From Pedobacter westerhofensis (GTDB lineage Bacteria; Bacteroidota; Bacteroidia; Sphingobacteriales; Sphingobacteriaceae), in assembly GCF_900182595.1 (NCBI RefSeq), contig NZ_FXTN01000015.1:62001-126000 (forward strand): 64,000 nt of DNA, written 5' to 3'. Under the pieces are notes generated by a model. The model had not been told where the DNA came from. It saw nothing but the letters and a program-made list of their open reading frames with translations, and made no database searches. Positions 36,056 through 44,299 of this stretch are shown here, piece after piece. Positions within the stretch are counted from its first letter, which is position 1. Each line of letters begins with the position of its first letter. A program made the position numbers and the translations under genes.

Positions 36056-36259
36056 TTAAATATCTAATTTTGCAATCTGGCCAAATGGTAGTTCTTTTAC
36101 CAGGTCCATAATATAAGGCAGCTTGTCGCCCAACCCCAGTTTATCCAGGGATTTATCGGGTCTGTCTACCCTGAAATATGCCAGCAGCGTAAACTTATCG
36201 TCGCGCAGCTGAACATAGTCTGGTATTTTGGCAATGCCTTTAACTTTGATTACATACAT
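36056..36259 (-). CDS. small conserved-looking hypothetical protein
   Basis: A 67-residue soluble protein, not recognised: YVIKVKGIAKIPDYVQL followed by LLAYFRVDRPDKSLDKLG and an acidic/hydrophobic end. The frame is open to 36427, but the ATG at 36259 is preferred because the upstream part runs toward the periodic element at 36375-36649. A minus-strand TATTTTTG (36266-36273) sits a few bases upstream and could be its -7 box. It is four bases from ftsE, suggesting cotranscription. Confidence 0.6.
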   Translation of the reverse strand: MYVIKVKGIAKIPDYVQLRDDKFTLLAYFRVDRPDKSLDKLGLGDKLPYIMDLVKELPFGQIAKLDI

Positions 36260-36655
36260 TTTGTTCAAAAATAGTGTTTCAAAATGAGAATTACGAAAGG
36301 AAGAGGCGCTAAGCAGATTCTTTTGCTCAGGGGACGGTTCTTCTGCTGTTTTTGGGATGTAATATGTTTGCTTCGTGTACTGCTCGTATCTCGTCCGAAG
36401 AGAGGTCTGTGTGTGCTTTCTGAGCACTCTCAGCGTGTTCTGTCCACTCGTACCGTATCAACAGCTCAGGCATACCTTAACAATACCCTTTTTATACCTT
36501 TTAGGTATTGCTGAGGTATCGCTGGGGTAAGTCTGTGGTATCGTTGTGGTATGGCCAGACCGAGCAGTTACCAAACACAGTCAGAGCGCTCAGCGACCTC
36601 TCTACGACCAGAACACGACCAGTATACGACCAGTGTATAAACCAGGCTTAGTGTA
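36260..36655. other. 396-base intergenic region containing the periodic element
   Basis: No coding gene is convincing here. The first 115 bases before 36375 are ordinary, with a minus-strand -7-like box near 36266. The rest is the 11-base-period element described separately, ending next to the 3' end of the acyl-CoA reductase gene. Confidence 0.8.
36375..36649. repeat. 11-base-period degenerate repeat with overall dyad symmetry
   Basis: The stretch can be divided into 25 consecutive 11-base units. The clearest direct runs are ATTGCTGAGGT, ATCGCTGGGGT, AAGTCTGTGGT, ATCGTTGTGGT (36507-36550) and GACCTCTCTAC, GACCAGAACAC, GACCAGTATAC, GACCAGTGTAT (36595-36638). The left part has units beginning ACC (36474-36506) that are the inverted form of the GGT-ending units. 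The element is also an imperfect inverted repeat centred at 36501: ATACCT-TTT-AGGTAT at 36494-36508, and outer units such as GAAGAGAGGTC (36397) and the complement of 36595-36605 match 10 of 11. The first nine units are less regular. Function unknown. Confidence 0.75.
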
Positions 36656-37675
36656 TTATAAGCTGTTTAGGAAAGCAACAGTATTCACATTATCAGCATA
36701 ATCCCATAATTGTGGATGCTGGCTTTGGCCAAATGACACTACATCGCTTTCCGGTTTAAGATCAGCATGAGAAACTATACACTGGATCTGATCCTGCATC
36801 CCGCCCAGCGTTTGGTTGAGTTCTTCGATGTTTTTGTAATATTCGAAATACAAAACTGCAAGCGGAGAGGAAAGGCCCTTATCTTCTTTTAGTAACAGAA
36901 AACCATTATCAAAATGTGGTTCTCCATTGACCAGAAAGATAGATTTGTTATAATCGTAGTTGTTATTGTATTTAAAATGGTTGATGATCGGCTGGAAGGT
37001 TTCAAGAGCTTCAAAGAAATTTTTAATCTCGTAACCTTCAGGCAAATAAACCTTTGATACGTTGCGGCATCCGAGGCCAAAGTAATCAAAAATATCATGT
37101 CCTAACAAGGCGATTTCTTCAGTACTTTCTTTACCATCAAGTACAGCGATACTGTTCCTGTTTTTCCTGATAATATTGGGAACCTTACCAAAATAATAAT
37201 CAAAATACCTCGAAGAGTTGTTACTGCCTGTTGCTATGATCGCATCAAAGTCTTTCAGCCGTTCTGCAAATATAATTCTTTCTGCAAGCGCCGGCTCAAA
37301 GGTGATCAGCTGTTTAAGTAGTATGGGTAGCAGTTTACTGTCTGACGATGAAAGCTTGATCATCGCAATGTTACCGGTTGCGAGCACGCTGAGAATATCA
37401 TGGAAACCTACCATGGGGATATTTCCTGCCAGGATCATTCCAATTTTCTTAGGTGTTTCTGTTACGCTGATTTGTTCAAACCATTTCTCCAGTGCCCCCG
37501 GCTGCAGCATTTCCTGTAAAGAGGACAGTGACCTTTTTACTTCTTCGGGCTGGAACCAGGCATTGTGGTTCAGGGCCGAATCAGTTACCCTGTTAAAATC
37601 TTCATCTGGCTGATTCAGGAAAATACTTAGTTTGTGAAATGCAATAATTAACTTTTCAGCGGTAAGGGTAGGCAT
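36656..37675 (-). CDS. acyl-CoA reductase, LuxC-like
   Basis: Aldehyde dehydrogenase-superfamily protein of the LuxC acyl-CoA reductase family, 339 residues. The presumed catalytic cysteine is in FGLGCRNVSKVYLPEGY (about residue 201), and the nucleotide-binding region includes ILAGNIPMVGFHDILSVL (about 81-98) and IIATGSNNSSRYF. Its substrate, a fatty acyl group in luminous bacteria, is unknown here; no other lux genes are present. It diverges from the ferredoxin gene at 37754. Confidence 0.82.
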   Translation of the reverse strand: MPTLTAEKLIIAFHKLSIFLNQPDEDFNRVTDSALNHNAWFQPEEVKRSLSSLQEMLQPGALEKWFEQISVTETPKKIGMILAGNIPMVGFHDILSVLATGNIAMIKLSSSDSKLLPILLKQLITFEPALAERIIFAERLKDFDAIIATGSNNSSRYFDYYFGKVPNIIRKNRNSIAVLDGKESTEEIALLGHDIFDYFGLGCRNVSKVYLPEGYEIKNFFEALETFQPIINHFKYNNNYDYNKSIFLVNGEPHFDNGFLLLKEDKGLSSPLAVLYFEYYKNIEELNQTLGGMQDQIQCIVSHADLKPESDVVSFGQSQHPQLWDYADNVNTVAFLNSL

Positions 37676-37704
37676 GTTTGGAATGATTTTAAACGATTAA
37701 TTGT

Positions 37705-37712
37705 TATATTTG
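37705..37712 (+). promoter_or_regulatory. candidate -7 element upstream of ferredoxin
   Basis: TATATTTG followed by CAG is a clean TAnnTTTG box, with a leader of about 35 bases before the ATG. A TTTG at 37677-37680 is 24 bases upstream, slightly too far for a standard -33 box. Confidence 0.5.
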
Positions 37713-37753
37713 CAGTGCAAAGGTAACTTTAGCAAATAGATTTATACTAAGAC

Positions 37754-38104
37754 ATGGCTATTAAAATAACAGACGAATGTATTAATTGCGGAGCATGTGA
37801 GCCTGAATGCCCAAATAATGCAATATATGACGCAGGTACGGCCTGGAGATTTTCAGATGGTACCAATCTGAGCGGCATCATTGATTTTGGTGATCAGGAG
37901 GTTGACGCAGGTGCATCCCAGGAAGCAGTATCTGACGAGGTTTATTATATCGTTTCGGATAAATGTACAGAGTGCAAAGGTTTTCATGATGAGCCGCAGT
38001 GCGCCGCCGTATGTCCGGTAGATTGCTGCGTGGATGATGAGGATATCCGCGAAACAGAAGAAGAATTATTAAAGAAAAAAGCCTGGTTACACCAGGAAGG
38101 CTAG
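37754..38104 (+). CDS. 4Fe-4S ferredoxin
   Basis: Electron carrier of 116 residues with two cluster-binding sets: CINCGACEPECP (about residues 10-21) and CTECKGFHDEPQCAAVCP (about 75-92). The second site has a longer spacing between cysteines, as in the YfhL/Bacteroidota ferredoxin type. The middle and C-terminal parts are acidic. Reductant and partner enzymes are unknown. It is followed by a perfect inverted repeat that likely terminates both it and the convergent stress protein gene. Confidence 0.9.
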   Translation: MAIKITDECINCGACEPECPNNAIYDAGTAWRFSDGTNLSGIIDFGDQEVDAGASQEAVSDEVYYIVSDKCTECKGFHDEPQCAAVCPVDCCVDDEDIRETEEELLKKKAWLHQEG

Positions 38105-38113
38105 TCCTGATCG

Positions 38114-38160
38114 ATATATAACAGAAAAGGACGCAATTTGCGTCCTTTTCTGTTATATAT
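38114..38160. terminator. 23-bp perfect inverted repeat, bidirectional terminator
   Basis: Arms 38114-38136 and 38138-38160 are exact complements around one central base, containing the GC core GGACGCAA and T/A-rich edges. It lies between the ends of two convergent genes and would give a strong hairpin on either strand. Confidence 0.8.
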
Positions 38161-38174
38161 AAAACCGGATTTGA

Positions 38175-38624
38175 TTATACATCCGCCTTGTTCGGGATGA
38201 TCATTACAGGACAGGCTGATTTACGTGCCACATGCTCGGCAACACTGCCCATCAGAAAGTGATAAAGTCCGGTTCTGCCATAAGTACCGATCACAATCAG
38301 ATCAGCGCCCCATTCTTCGGCCTGGTTTACAATGCCATGTGCAGCACTGTCAATAATACTCAAATAGGTGGTTTTAATCCCTCCCGAATAAGTTTTCTCT
38401 ATTTCCTGTAGCAGGACATGGCTATGCTCTTCACTGTTATCATAGGTTTCCAGGAAAACAGGAGCAAGGGTAAGGTCCTGGTTGATGGTAGCTGGTATAG
38501 GCTCTATAATATTTGCCAGCGCAACTTCTGCGCCAAAGGCCTTAGCCATTTCATAGCCTGATTTTGCAGCCTTCTCAGCGCATGTACTGTTGTCTACGGC
38601 TATTAAAATCTTCCTGAAGTTCAT
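38175..38624 (-). CDS. universal stress protein
   Basis: A 149-residue UspA-family protein with the ATP-binding segment GTYGRTGLYHFLMGSVAEHV (about residues 113-132), then ARKSACPVMIIP. The N-terminal KILIAVDNSTCAEKA strand-loop is typical. Such proteins respond to stress through nucleotide binding and dimerisation; the specific trigger cannot be read. It ends at the shared inverted-repeat terminator. Confidence 0.92.
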   Translation of the reverse strand: MNFRKILIAVDNSTCAEKAAKSGYEMAKAFGAEVALANIIEPIPATINQDLTLAPVFLETYDNSEEHSHVLLQEIEKTYSGGIKTTYLSIIDSAAHGIVNQAEEWGADLIVIGTYGRTGLYHFLMGSVAEHVARKSACPVMIIPNKADV

Positions 38625-38752
38625 AATACGGTTTGTTAATTTGTAATACTAATTTAACAATTTTATGAATCAAATGTTTAAAATGACGTTTATTAGTTCA
38701 GGAACATTAATTTTATAGCATCTTATTTTGATGCTTAAGGGCAGTATTTAAT

Positions 38753-39532
38753 ATGGAACAGAAATTCGCAATATGCAGGGTAGCCATTGCGCCTTTAAGG
38801 CCAGCGGCATCCGACAGGGCAGAGATCTCTACTCAATTACTATTTGGAGATGCAGTTGAGGTGCTTGAACAGGCGGAACCCTGGTGGCGTATCCGCAATG
38901 CCTATGACGACTATGAGGGCTGGATGGATTTTAAGCAATTGATCGTAGTTACTGAAGAAGATTATCGGGCTGCTCAAAATTACCACAGCCTGGTGCCTCC
39001 ACAGATCGTAAATGCCGTTACTGCCGCAGATGGCAGTGCTTTTTATTTACCTGCGGCTGCTGTTTTACCATCATATGCTGAAGGGATGAGCACGATAGGA
39101 GACCAACAGTTTAAGCCGGAATTTGATCTTTATCAGGTTGGCGCAGTTACAGGAGAAAAAATTGCAGAACTGGCTATGTTTTACCTCAATGCTCCTTATC
39201 TGTGGGGGGGCAGGACACTGTTTGGAATTGACTGTTCTGGTTTTTCGCAGGCTGTGTATAAACTTGCTGGTATCCGTATTAAAAGAGATGCTGCACAACA
39301 GGCCGAGCAGGGAGAAACGGTTAACTTTCTTCCGGAAGTAAAAACTGGTGATCTTGCTTTCTTTGACAATCCCGAAGGCAGGATTATCCATGTAGGTATC
39401 CTTCTGGATCAGCACAGGATCATCCATGCTTCAGGAAGGATACGAATTGACCCTATTGATGACCAGGGCATCTATAATCCGGAGCTGGGGAGGTACAGCC
39501 ATAAAACAAGGATCATCAAGCGGTTTTTCTAG
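38753..39532 (+). CDS. C40 NlpC/P60 cysteine peptidase with SH3-type domain
   Basis: Predicted gamma-D-glutamyl-diamino acid endopeptidase acting on peptidoglycan peptides. The 259 residues begin with an SH3-like domain (about 1-70, WWRIRNAYDDYEGWMDF), then the NlpC/P60 domain with catalytic cysteine in GIDCSGFSQ (about residue 163), and histidine in IIHVGILLD. Family members of this organisation cleave stem peptides during recycling. No signal peptide is visible, so it may act in the cytoplasm. It converges with the WD40 gene, 12 bases apart. Confidence 0.88.
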   Translation: MEQKFAICRVAIAPLRPAASDRAEISTQLLFGDAVEVLEQAEPWWRIRNAYDDYEGWMDFKQLIVVTEEDYRAAQNYHSLVPPQIVNAVTAADGSAFYLPAAAVLPSYAEGMSTIGDQQFKPEFDLYQVGAVTGEKIAELAMFYLNAPYLWGGRTLFGIDCSGFSQAVYKLAGIRIKRDAAQQAEQGETVNFLPEVKTGDLAFFDNPEGRIIHVGILLDQHRIIHASGRIRIDPIDDQGIYNPELGRYSHKTRIIKRFF

Positions 39533-39544
39533 TCAGGGCAAAGA

Positions 39545-40441
39545 TTACTCCCACTCCCAGATCATTACCAGCTTATCGTCACCTGTTGTAATCAGGTATT
39601 TGCCATCCGGTGTCCATACAAGTTTGTTGATCGAGTGGGTATGCCCATGCGTGTTCTTTTCAATGCTAAGGATCTTGTACAGCCTTAAATCCTCTGTTCC
39701 CCATAACTTGATACTTTTGTCCTGACTGGCAGTTGCGAAGTAGGGGAGTACCGGGTTAAAAGCAATTCCGTAGATACTGAAGAGATGTGCCGGGATATTG
39801 TGCTTAAATTCATAATCCGGGACCGACCAGAAGTTGAGCTGTGCATCCCTGCCTCCGGAGATCAGGTATTTACCATCAGGCGAATACTGCACCGAGGTTA
39901 CCGGTAAAGTATGTTTTTCCAGGGTATGCTCAAGGCTGTAATCTGTCAGGTTGTAGATCCTGGTCGTACCATCTTTACATCCGAAAGCCGCATGTTCAGC
40001 ATCGGGACTGATTGCAATAGCACGGACAGTATCATAAGAAACTGGAATACGGTATAACAACGAGTGGTCGGTAAGCGACCACACAGCTACAGTACCATCT
40101 TCACTTGCTGTCAGAAATTCCTGTTTGGAAGGAATGACCACGATATCAAACACAGGCTTTTCATGCGCCTGAAAAGTAGTCTGGATTGTTTGTGATTTGA
40201 AGTCGAATATGCTCAGCTCGCCACTGCGCTGTCCGGCAAAAAGCTGATCGCCAGAATGATACAGACTATAAACTGAGCTTTTTACCGGCATCAATACCTT
40301 TAGAAAAGACATTTTCTCCAGCGACCATTCTACCACGCCTTTATCATTACCACCGGTAAAAAAGATTCCTTCTTTACCGGAGTTGGCCAAAGCATAAACG
40401 GGGTTTTGATGGCCGCTCAGTGATTTTACATGTTTCAGCAT
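39545..40441 (-). CDS. WD40 repeat protein
   Basis: A 298-residue beta-propeller with about six or seven WD40 repeats (for example SVYSLYHSGDQLFAGQRSGELSIF, HTLPVTSVQYSPDGKYLISGG, IAFNPVLPYFATASQDKSIKLW). No signal peptide or enzymatic domain is visible, so it is probably a cytoplasmic protein-interaction scaffold. It begins 23 bases after hisIE on the same strand and may be the last gene of the histidine transcript, although no functional link is known. Confidence 0.85.
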   Translation of the reverse strand: MLKHVKSLSGHQNPVYALANSGKEGIFFTGGNDKGVVEWSLEKMSFLKVLMPVKSSVYSLYHSGDQLFAGQRSGELSIFDFKSQTIQTTFQAHEKPVFDIVVIPSKQEFLTASEDGTVAVWSLTDHSLLYRIPVSYDTVRAIAISPDAEHAAFGCKDGTTRIYNLTDYSLEHTLEKHTLPVTSVQYSPDGKYLISGGRDAQLNFWSVPDYEFKHNIPAHLFSIYGIAFNPVLPYFATASQDKSIKLWGTEDLRLYKILSIEKNTHGHTHSINKLVWTPDGKYLITTGDDKLVMIWEWE

Positions 40442-40464
40442 AAGTCAGGTGGGATCAAAAGCAC

Positions 40465-41052
40465 CTAGCGGTGCCTGCCTTCAAGGTTTATACCAATATC
40501 AGCTAAGGTTTTACCTTTTTCCCTCAGTAATACCAGCAAGTGGAATACGAGGTCGGAACTTTCATTCACAAAATCCACATCAGTTTCATTCAGTGCCGCA
40601 ATTACGGTTTCCACACCTTCTTCACCAACCTTCTGGGCAATTTTATTCAGCCCTTTTTTACGCAGCTTATTTACATAAGATTCTTCCGTAGGGTTGTCGT
40701 ATCTGTCGCCAATAATCTTCTCCAGTTCAAAAATAAAGTTCTGGTTGAAGTTTGTTTTAAAACAGCTTCTGCTGCCTGTATGGCAGGTAGGGCCTACCGG
40801 TGTAGCTTTAATCAGGATCGTGTCGTTATCGCAGTCGATATGCGTTTCTTTTACATAAAGGAAGTTCCCGCTTTCTTCGCCTTTGGTCCACAAACGGCTT
40901 TTGGAACGTGAGTAAAAGGTTACTTTTCCTTCTGCCTGTGTTTTTGTCCATGCTTCCTGGTTCATATAACCCAGCATTAACACTTCCAATGTTTGTACGT
41001 CCTGAATGATCACAGGAACCAAACCATCGGTTTTTTCAAAATCTATATTCAT
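40465..41052 (-). CDS. hisI: bifunctional phosphoribosyl-AMP cyclohydrolase/phosphoribosyl-ATP pyrophosphohydrolase
   Basis: HisIE fusion, 195 residues, performing the second and third steps of histidine synthesis. The cyclohydrolase half (about 1-105) has the metal-binding HIDCDNDTILIKATPVGPTCH region with TGSRSCF; the pyrophosphohydrolase half (about 110-195) is helical with EEGVETVIAAL. Its start overlaps the hisF stop by four bases (ATGA). Confidence 0.95.
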   Translation of the reverse strand: MNIDFEKTDGLVPVIIQDVQTLEVLMLGYMNQEAWTKTQAEGKVTFYSRSKSRLWTKGEESGNFLYVKETHIDCDNDTILIKATPVGPTCHTGSRSCFKTNFNQNFIFELEKIIGDRYDNPTEESYVNKLRKKGLNKIAQKVGEEGVETVIAALNETDVDFVNESSDLVFHLLVLLREKGKTLADIGINLEGRHR

Positions 41053-41804
41053 AACCTTACTGGTATGTTGTGTTTTTTTAATTCGTTTTTCAGTACAGGG
41101 ATCGGGATCTCACCAAAGTGAAAGACCGAGGCTGCGAGTGCGGCATCAACGCCTGTAGTTGTAAAAACTTCTGTAAAGTGTTCAATTGATCCGGCACCGC
41201 CTGAAGCGATTACGGGGATATTGATCATCTGGCTGATCGTCTGTAATAAATTACAGTCGAAGCCCTGTTTGGTGCCGTCATGGTCCATGGAGGTCAGCAG
41301 GATTTCTCCTGCGCCCAGATCCTCGGCCTGTTTGATCCATTGTTCTGTTTCCAGTTCAGTGATCAGCCGGCCGCCATTGAGGTGCACCATATTTTTTCCG
41401 TTGACCAGCTTGGTATCTACTGCAACTACGACAAACTGGCGGCCAAAAACCTTCGCCAGGTCTGCAATCAGCTGTGGGTTTTTTACTGCGGCAGAATTGA
41501 TGCTGATCTTGTCGGCTCCGGCATTGAGCAGCGCTTCGGCATCGGCAATTTCAGTGATTCCACCGCCAATGGTAAAAGGAATATTGAGTTGTCTTGCTAC
41601 AGACTTCACCATTTCGATCATCGTTTTACGACGCTCGTGGGTAGCTGTAATGTCAAGGAATACCAGTTCATCGGCACCCTGCTGGGCATATTGCCATGCC
41701 AGCTCTACGGGGTCTCCTGCGTCTTTAAGATCCACAAAGTTAACACCTTTTACTGTCCTGCCGTCCTTAACATCCAGACATGGAATGATACGTTTACTCA
41801 GCAT
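41049..41804 (-). CDS. hisF: imidazole glycerol phosphate synthase cyclase subunit
   Basis: TIM-barrel subunit that joins ammonia from HisH to PRFAR and releases imidazole glycerol phosphate and AICAR. The 251 residues carry the N-terminal IIPCLDVKDGRTVKGVNF and the two catalytic aspartates (in CLDVKDG and in TSMDHDG). Gap of three bases to hisA upstream; overlaps hisIE. Confidence 0.97.
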   Translation of the reverse strand: MLSKRIIPCLDVKDGRTVKGVNFVDLKDAGDPVELAWQYAQQGADELVFLDITATHERRKTMIEMVKSVARQLNIPFTIGGGITEIADAEALLNAGADKISINSAAVKNPQLIADLAKVFGRQFVVVAVDTKLVNGKNMVHLNGGRLITELETEQWIKQAEDLGAGEILLTSMDHDGTKQGFDCNLLQTISQMINIPVIASGGAGSIEHFTEVFTTTGVDAALAASVFHFGEIPIPVLKNELKKHNIPVRL

Positions 41805-41807
41805 GGA

Positions 41808-42557
41808 TTAAAGGGAAGTCATTGCCCTAAGGTTCCATTCCTTGATTTCTTCGATAGTGATGCGGTTCTCATAAATCGCTTTGCCCACTACAACTGATCT
41901 AACTTCAAGTTTTGCCAGCTCTTCGATATCTTCCATTGAGCTTACACCGCCCGAGGCGATCAGTTTAATGAAGGGAGAGTGCTCAAGCAGTTTTTTGTAC
42001 AGGTCTACAGCGGCGCCGCCCAGTTTACCATCTTTGTTGATATCTGTGCACAGGAACCTGAAGAATCCCAGCTGCAGGCATTTGTCAACATAGTCCATCA
42101 GTTTGATCGGCGAGCTTTCCATCCAGCCTGAGTACTTGATTACCTCATCCAGAACATCGATGGCAATAACGATACGGTTTGCGTAATCATATTTTTTGCC
42201 CACTTCTTTGCTCAATTCAGCAAGGAAATCCGGGTTGGTAATCGCCTGTGTACCTACGATGACACGGTGGATACCTGCGTCAAGTAAATTAGTTACCTGC
42301 TCAATCGTACGGATACCACCGCCGTACTGTACACGCATATCTGTTTTATGGATAATCTCGAATAATTCGGCCTGGTTGCTGAAATCCCCTTTGGCACCAT
42401 TCAGGTCAATAATATGAATAAACTCTGTACCGTTGGACCGGTAAGTTTCGATCATGTCGGCAATGGAGACTTCATATACTGTTTTCTGGTTGTAGTCGCC
42501 TTCGGTTAACCGGACAACCTTGCCATCTAAAATATCTATAGCGGGAATAATGTACAT
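41808..42557 (-). CDS. hisA: ProFAR isomerase
   Basis: Phosphoribosyl-formimino-AICAR isomerase, a TIM barrel paralogous to HisF. The 249 residues begin IIPAIDILDGKVVRLTEGDY, and include the second catalytic aspartate in CTDINKDGKLGG and IASGGVSS near the phosphate-binding loop. It is four bases after hisH. Confidence 0.96.
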   Translation of the reverse strand: MYIIPAIDILDGKVVRLTEGDYNQKTVYEVSIADMIETYRSNGTEFIHIIDLNGAKGDFSNQAELFEIIHKTDMRVQYGGGIRTIEQVTNLLDAGIHRVIVGTQAITNPDFLAELSKEVGKKYDYANRIVIAIDVLDEVIKYSGWMESSPIKLMDYVDKCLQLGFFRFLCTDINKDGKLGGAAVDLYKKLLEHSPFIKLIASGGVSSMEDIEELAKLEVRSVVVGKAIYENRITIEEIKEWNLRAMTSL

Positions 42558-42561
42558 CTTG

Positions 42562-43152
42562 TTATTTTAAGTTTGAAAAATTCAATAATAAACGTTCTCC
42601 GGCAGCACCGGACTTCTCTGGGTGGAACTGCACCCCGTAAAAATTATCTTTTTGTATTGCCGCCGAATATTCCTGACCGTAATCAGCGGTAGCGATTCCA
42701 AAAATAGGGTTATATTCAATAAAATACGAATGCACAAAGTAAAATTGTGTCTGATTTTCAACACCTTCGAATAATGAATTGTTTTTGATCTCTACATTAT
42801 TCCAGCCCATATGGGGAATCTTGATTCCCAGCTCTTTATCAAAGAGTTTCGTTTGGAGGGGAATGATGCTGGTTAAGGTGGCGTCGCCTTCCTCAGAATG
42901 ATCTGTCAGGAGCTGCATACCTACACAAATCCCCAGTACAGGTTTTGTTAATGACCTGATTTTATCTACCAGGCCACTTTTGTTCAGTTTGTCCATCGCT
43001 GCCCCTGCGTGCCCTACACCGGGAATGATGATATGTGAATACTGATCAAATTCATCTTCAGAATTGATCATGCCATAAGTAATCCCGAGCCTGGATAAGG
43101 CCGAGGTAAGAGAAAAAATATTCCCTGCCCCGTAATTTACGATACCTATCAT
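42562..43152 (-). CDS. hisH: imidazole glycerol phosphate synthase glutaminase subunit
   Basis: Class I glutamine amidotransferase of 196 residues. Nucleophile in GICVGMQLL (about residue 77), histidine and glutamate in QFHPEKSG near the C terminus. Produces ammonia for HisF. It lies 11 bases after hisB. Confidence 0.96.
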   Translation of the reverse strand: MIGIVNYGAGNIFSLTSALSRLGITYGMINSEDEFDQYSHIIIPGVGHAGAAMDKLNKSGLVDKIRSLTKPVLGICVGMQLLTDHSEEGDATLTSIIPLQTKLFDKELGIKIPHMGWNNVEIKNNSLFEGVENQTQFYFVHSYFIEYNPIFGIATADYGQEYSAAIQKDNFYGVQFHPEKSGAAGERLLLNFSNLK

Positions 43153-43163
43153 TTTATAATTCG

Positions 43164-44297
43164 TTATAACAACCCCTTGGTACTTGGTAAAACTAACTTG
43201 TCTGCATCTCTTTTGATTGCCATTTTAATCGCTTTTGCAAAAGCTTTAAAGATGGCTTCAATTTTATGATGTTCATTATCCCCTTCAGCTTTTACGTTCA
43301 GGTTGCATTTTGCGGCATCGCTGAACGATTTAAAGAAATGATAAAACATCTCTGTAGGTACATCGCCAACTCGTTCACGTTTAAATTCTGCATTCCAGAC
43401 AATCCAGTTGCGCCCGCCAAAATCGATCGCTACCTGTGCGAGACAGTCGTCCATCGGCAAACAGAAGCCATAGCGTTCGATGCCCAGTTTATTCCCCAGT
43501 GCTTTGGCAAAAGCTTCGCCCAAGGCGATGCCCGTATCTTCAACCGTATGGTGTTCATCGATATGCAGATCGCCTTTGGCAATCACTTTAAGGTCGATCC
43601 CCCCGTGACGGGCAATCTGGTCAAGCATATGGTCAAAAAAGTTCAGGCCTGTTTTGATGTCCCCTTTTCCGGTTCCATCCAGGTCAATACCAATTTCGAT
43701 ATCCGTTTCATTGGTTTTCCTGATGTGCTGAAACTGTCTGCTGCCCGCTTTCAGGAAAGTATAAATATCTACCCAGTGCTGTGTTTGCAGCGCGATAATT
43801 TCCGTCAGTGTTTCTGCTTTGTCCAGTATTTCGTTGGCACCCAGCAGGTCGTTATTCCTCAGCCAGATCGCTTTTGCGCCCAGGTTTTTGGCCAGGATCA
43901 CATCATTGATACGGTCGCCGATTACAAAAGAGTTTGCAAGATCATACTCACCAGTGAGGAAATGCTGCAGCAAACCTGTATTGGGTTTACGTGTAGGTGC
44001 ATTTTCATGGGCAAAGGTTTTATCGATAATGACTTCTGAAAATGTTACGCCCTCACCTGCAAAAGTATCCAGGATAAAGTTATGTACCGGCCAGAAGTTT
44101 AATTCAGGATGTGAATCTGTTCCCAGTCCATCCTGATTGGTTACCATGATCAGTTCAAAATCAAGCTCTGCTGCTATTTTAGCCAGATAATATAAAGATT
44201 TGGGATAGAATTTGAGCTTGGCGAATGAGTCGATCTGCTCGTCTTCAGGTTCAGTGATCAGGGTGCCGTCGCGGTCTATAAAAAGGAACTTCTTCAT
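43164..44297 (-). CDS. hisB: bifunctional histidinol-phosphatase/imidazoleglycerol-phosphate dehydratase
   Basis: E. coli-type fusion of 377 residues: N-terminal HAD phosphatase (FIDRDGTL at about 5-12) and C-terminal dehydratase (EHHTVEDTGIALGEA and HHKIEAIFKAFAKAI, the manganese-binding histidines). Start chosen at the ATG giving MKKFLFIDRDG; the open frame upstream overlaps hisC. Two bases after hisC. Confidence 0.96.
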   Translation of the reverse strand: MKKFLFIDRDGTLITEPEDEQIDSFAKLKFYPKSLYYLAKIAAELDFELIMVTNQDGLGTDSHPELNFWPVHNFILDTFAGEGVTFSEVIIDKTFAHENAPTRKPNTGLLQHFLTGEYDLANSFVIGDRINDVILAKNLGAKAIWLRNNDLLGANEILDKAETLTEIIALQTQHWVDIYTFLKAGSRQFQHIRKTNETDIEIGIDLDGTGKGDIKTGLNFFDHMLDQIARHGGIDLKVIAKGDLHIDEHHTVEDTGIALGEAFAKALGNKLGIERYGFCLPMDDCLAQVAIDFGGRNWIVWNAEFKRERVGDVPTEMFYHFFKSFSDAAKCNLNVKAEGDNEHHKIEAIFKAFAKAIKMAIKRDADKLVLPSTKGLL

Positions 44298-44299
44298 GG

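Noticed and set aside
36260..36427. Upstream extension of the small gene at 36056-36259
   Set aside because: It runs into the periodic element and has a composition unlike the conserved-looking core; the internal ATG with a -7-like box in front is more plausible.
41221..41897. Two overlapping plus-strand frames of about 200 codons opposite hisF/hisA
   Set aside because: They compete with each other and with conserved his genes on the other strand, and show no protein-family signature.
43266..44039. 257-codon plus-strand frame opposite hisB
   Set aside because: Antisense shadow of a conserved histidine gene, with no recognisable domain.
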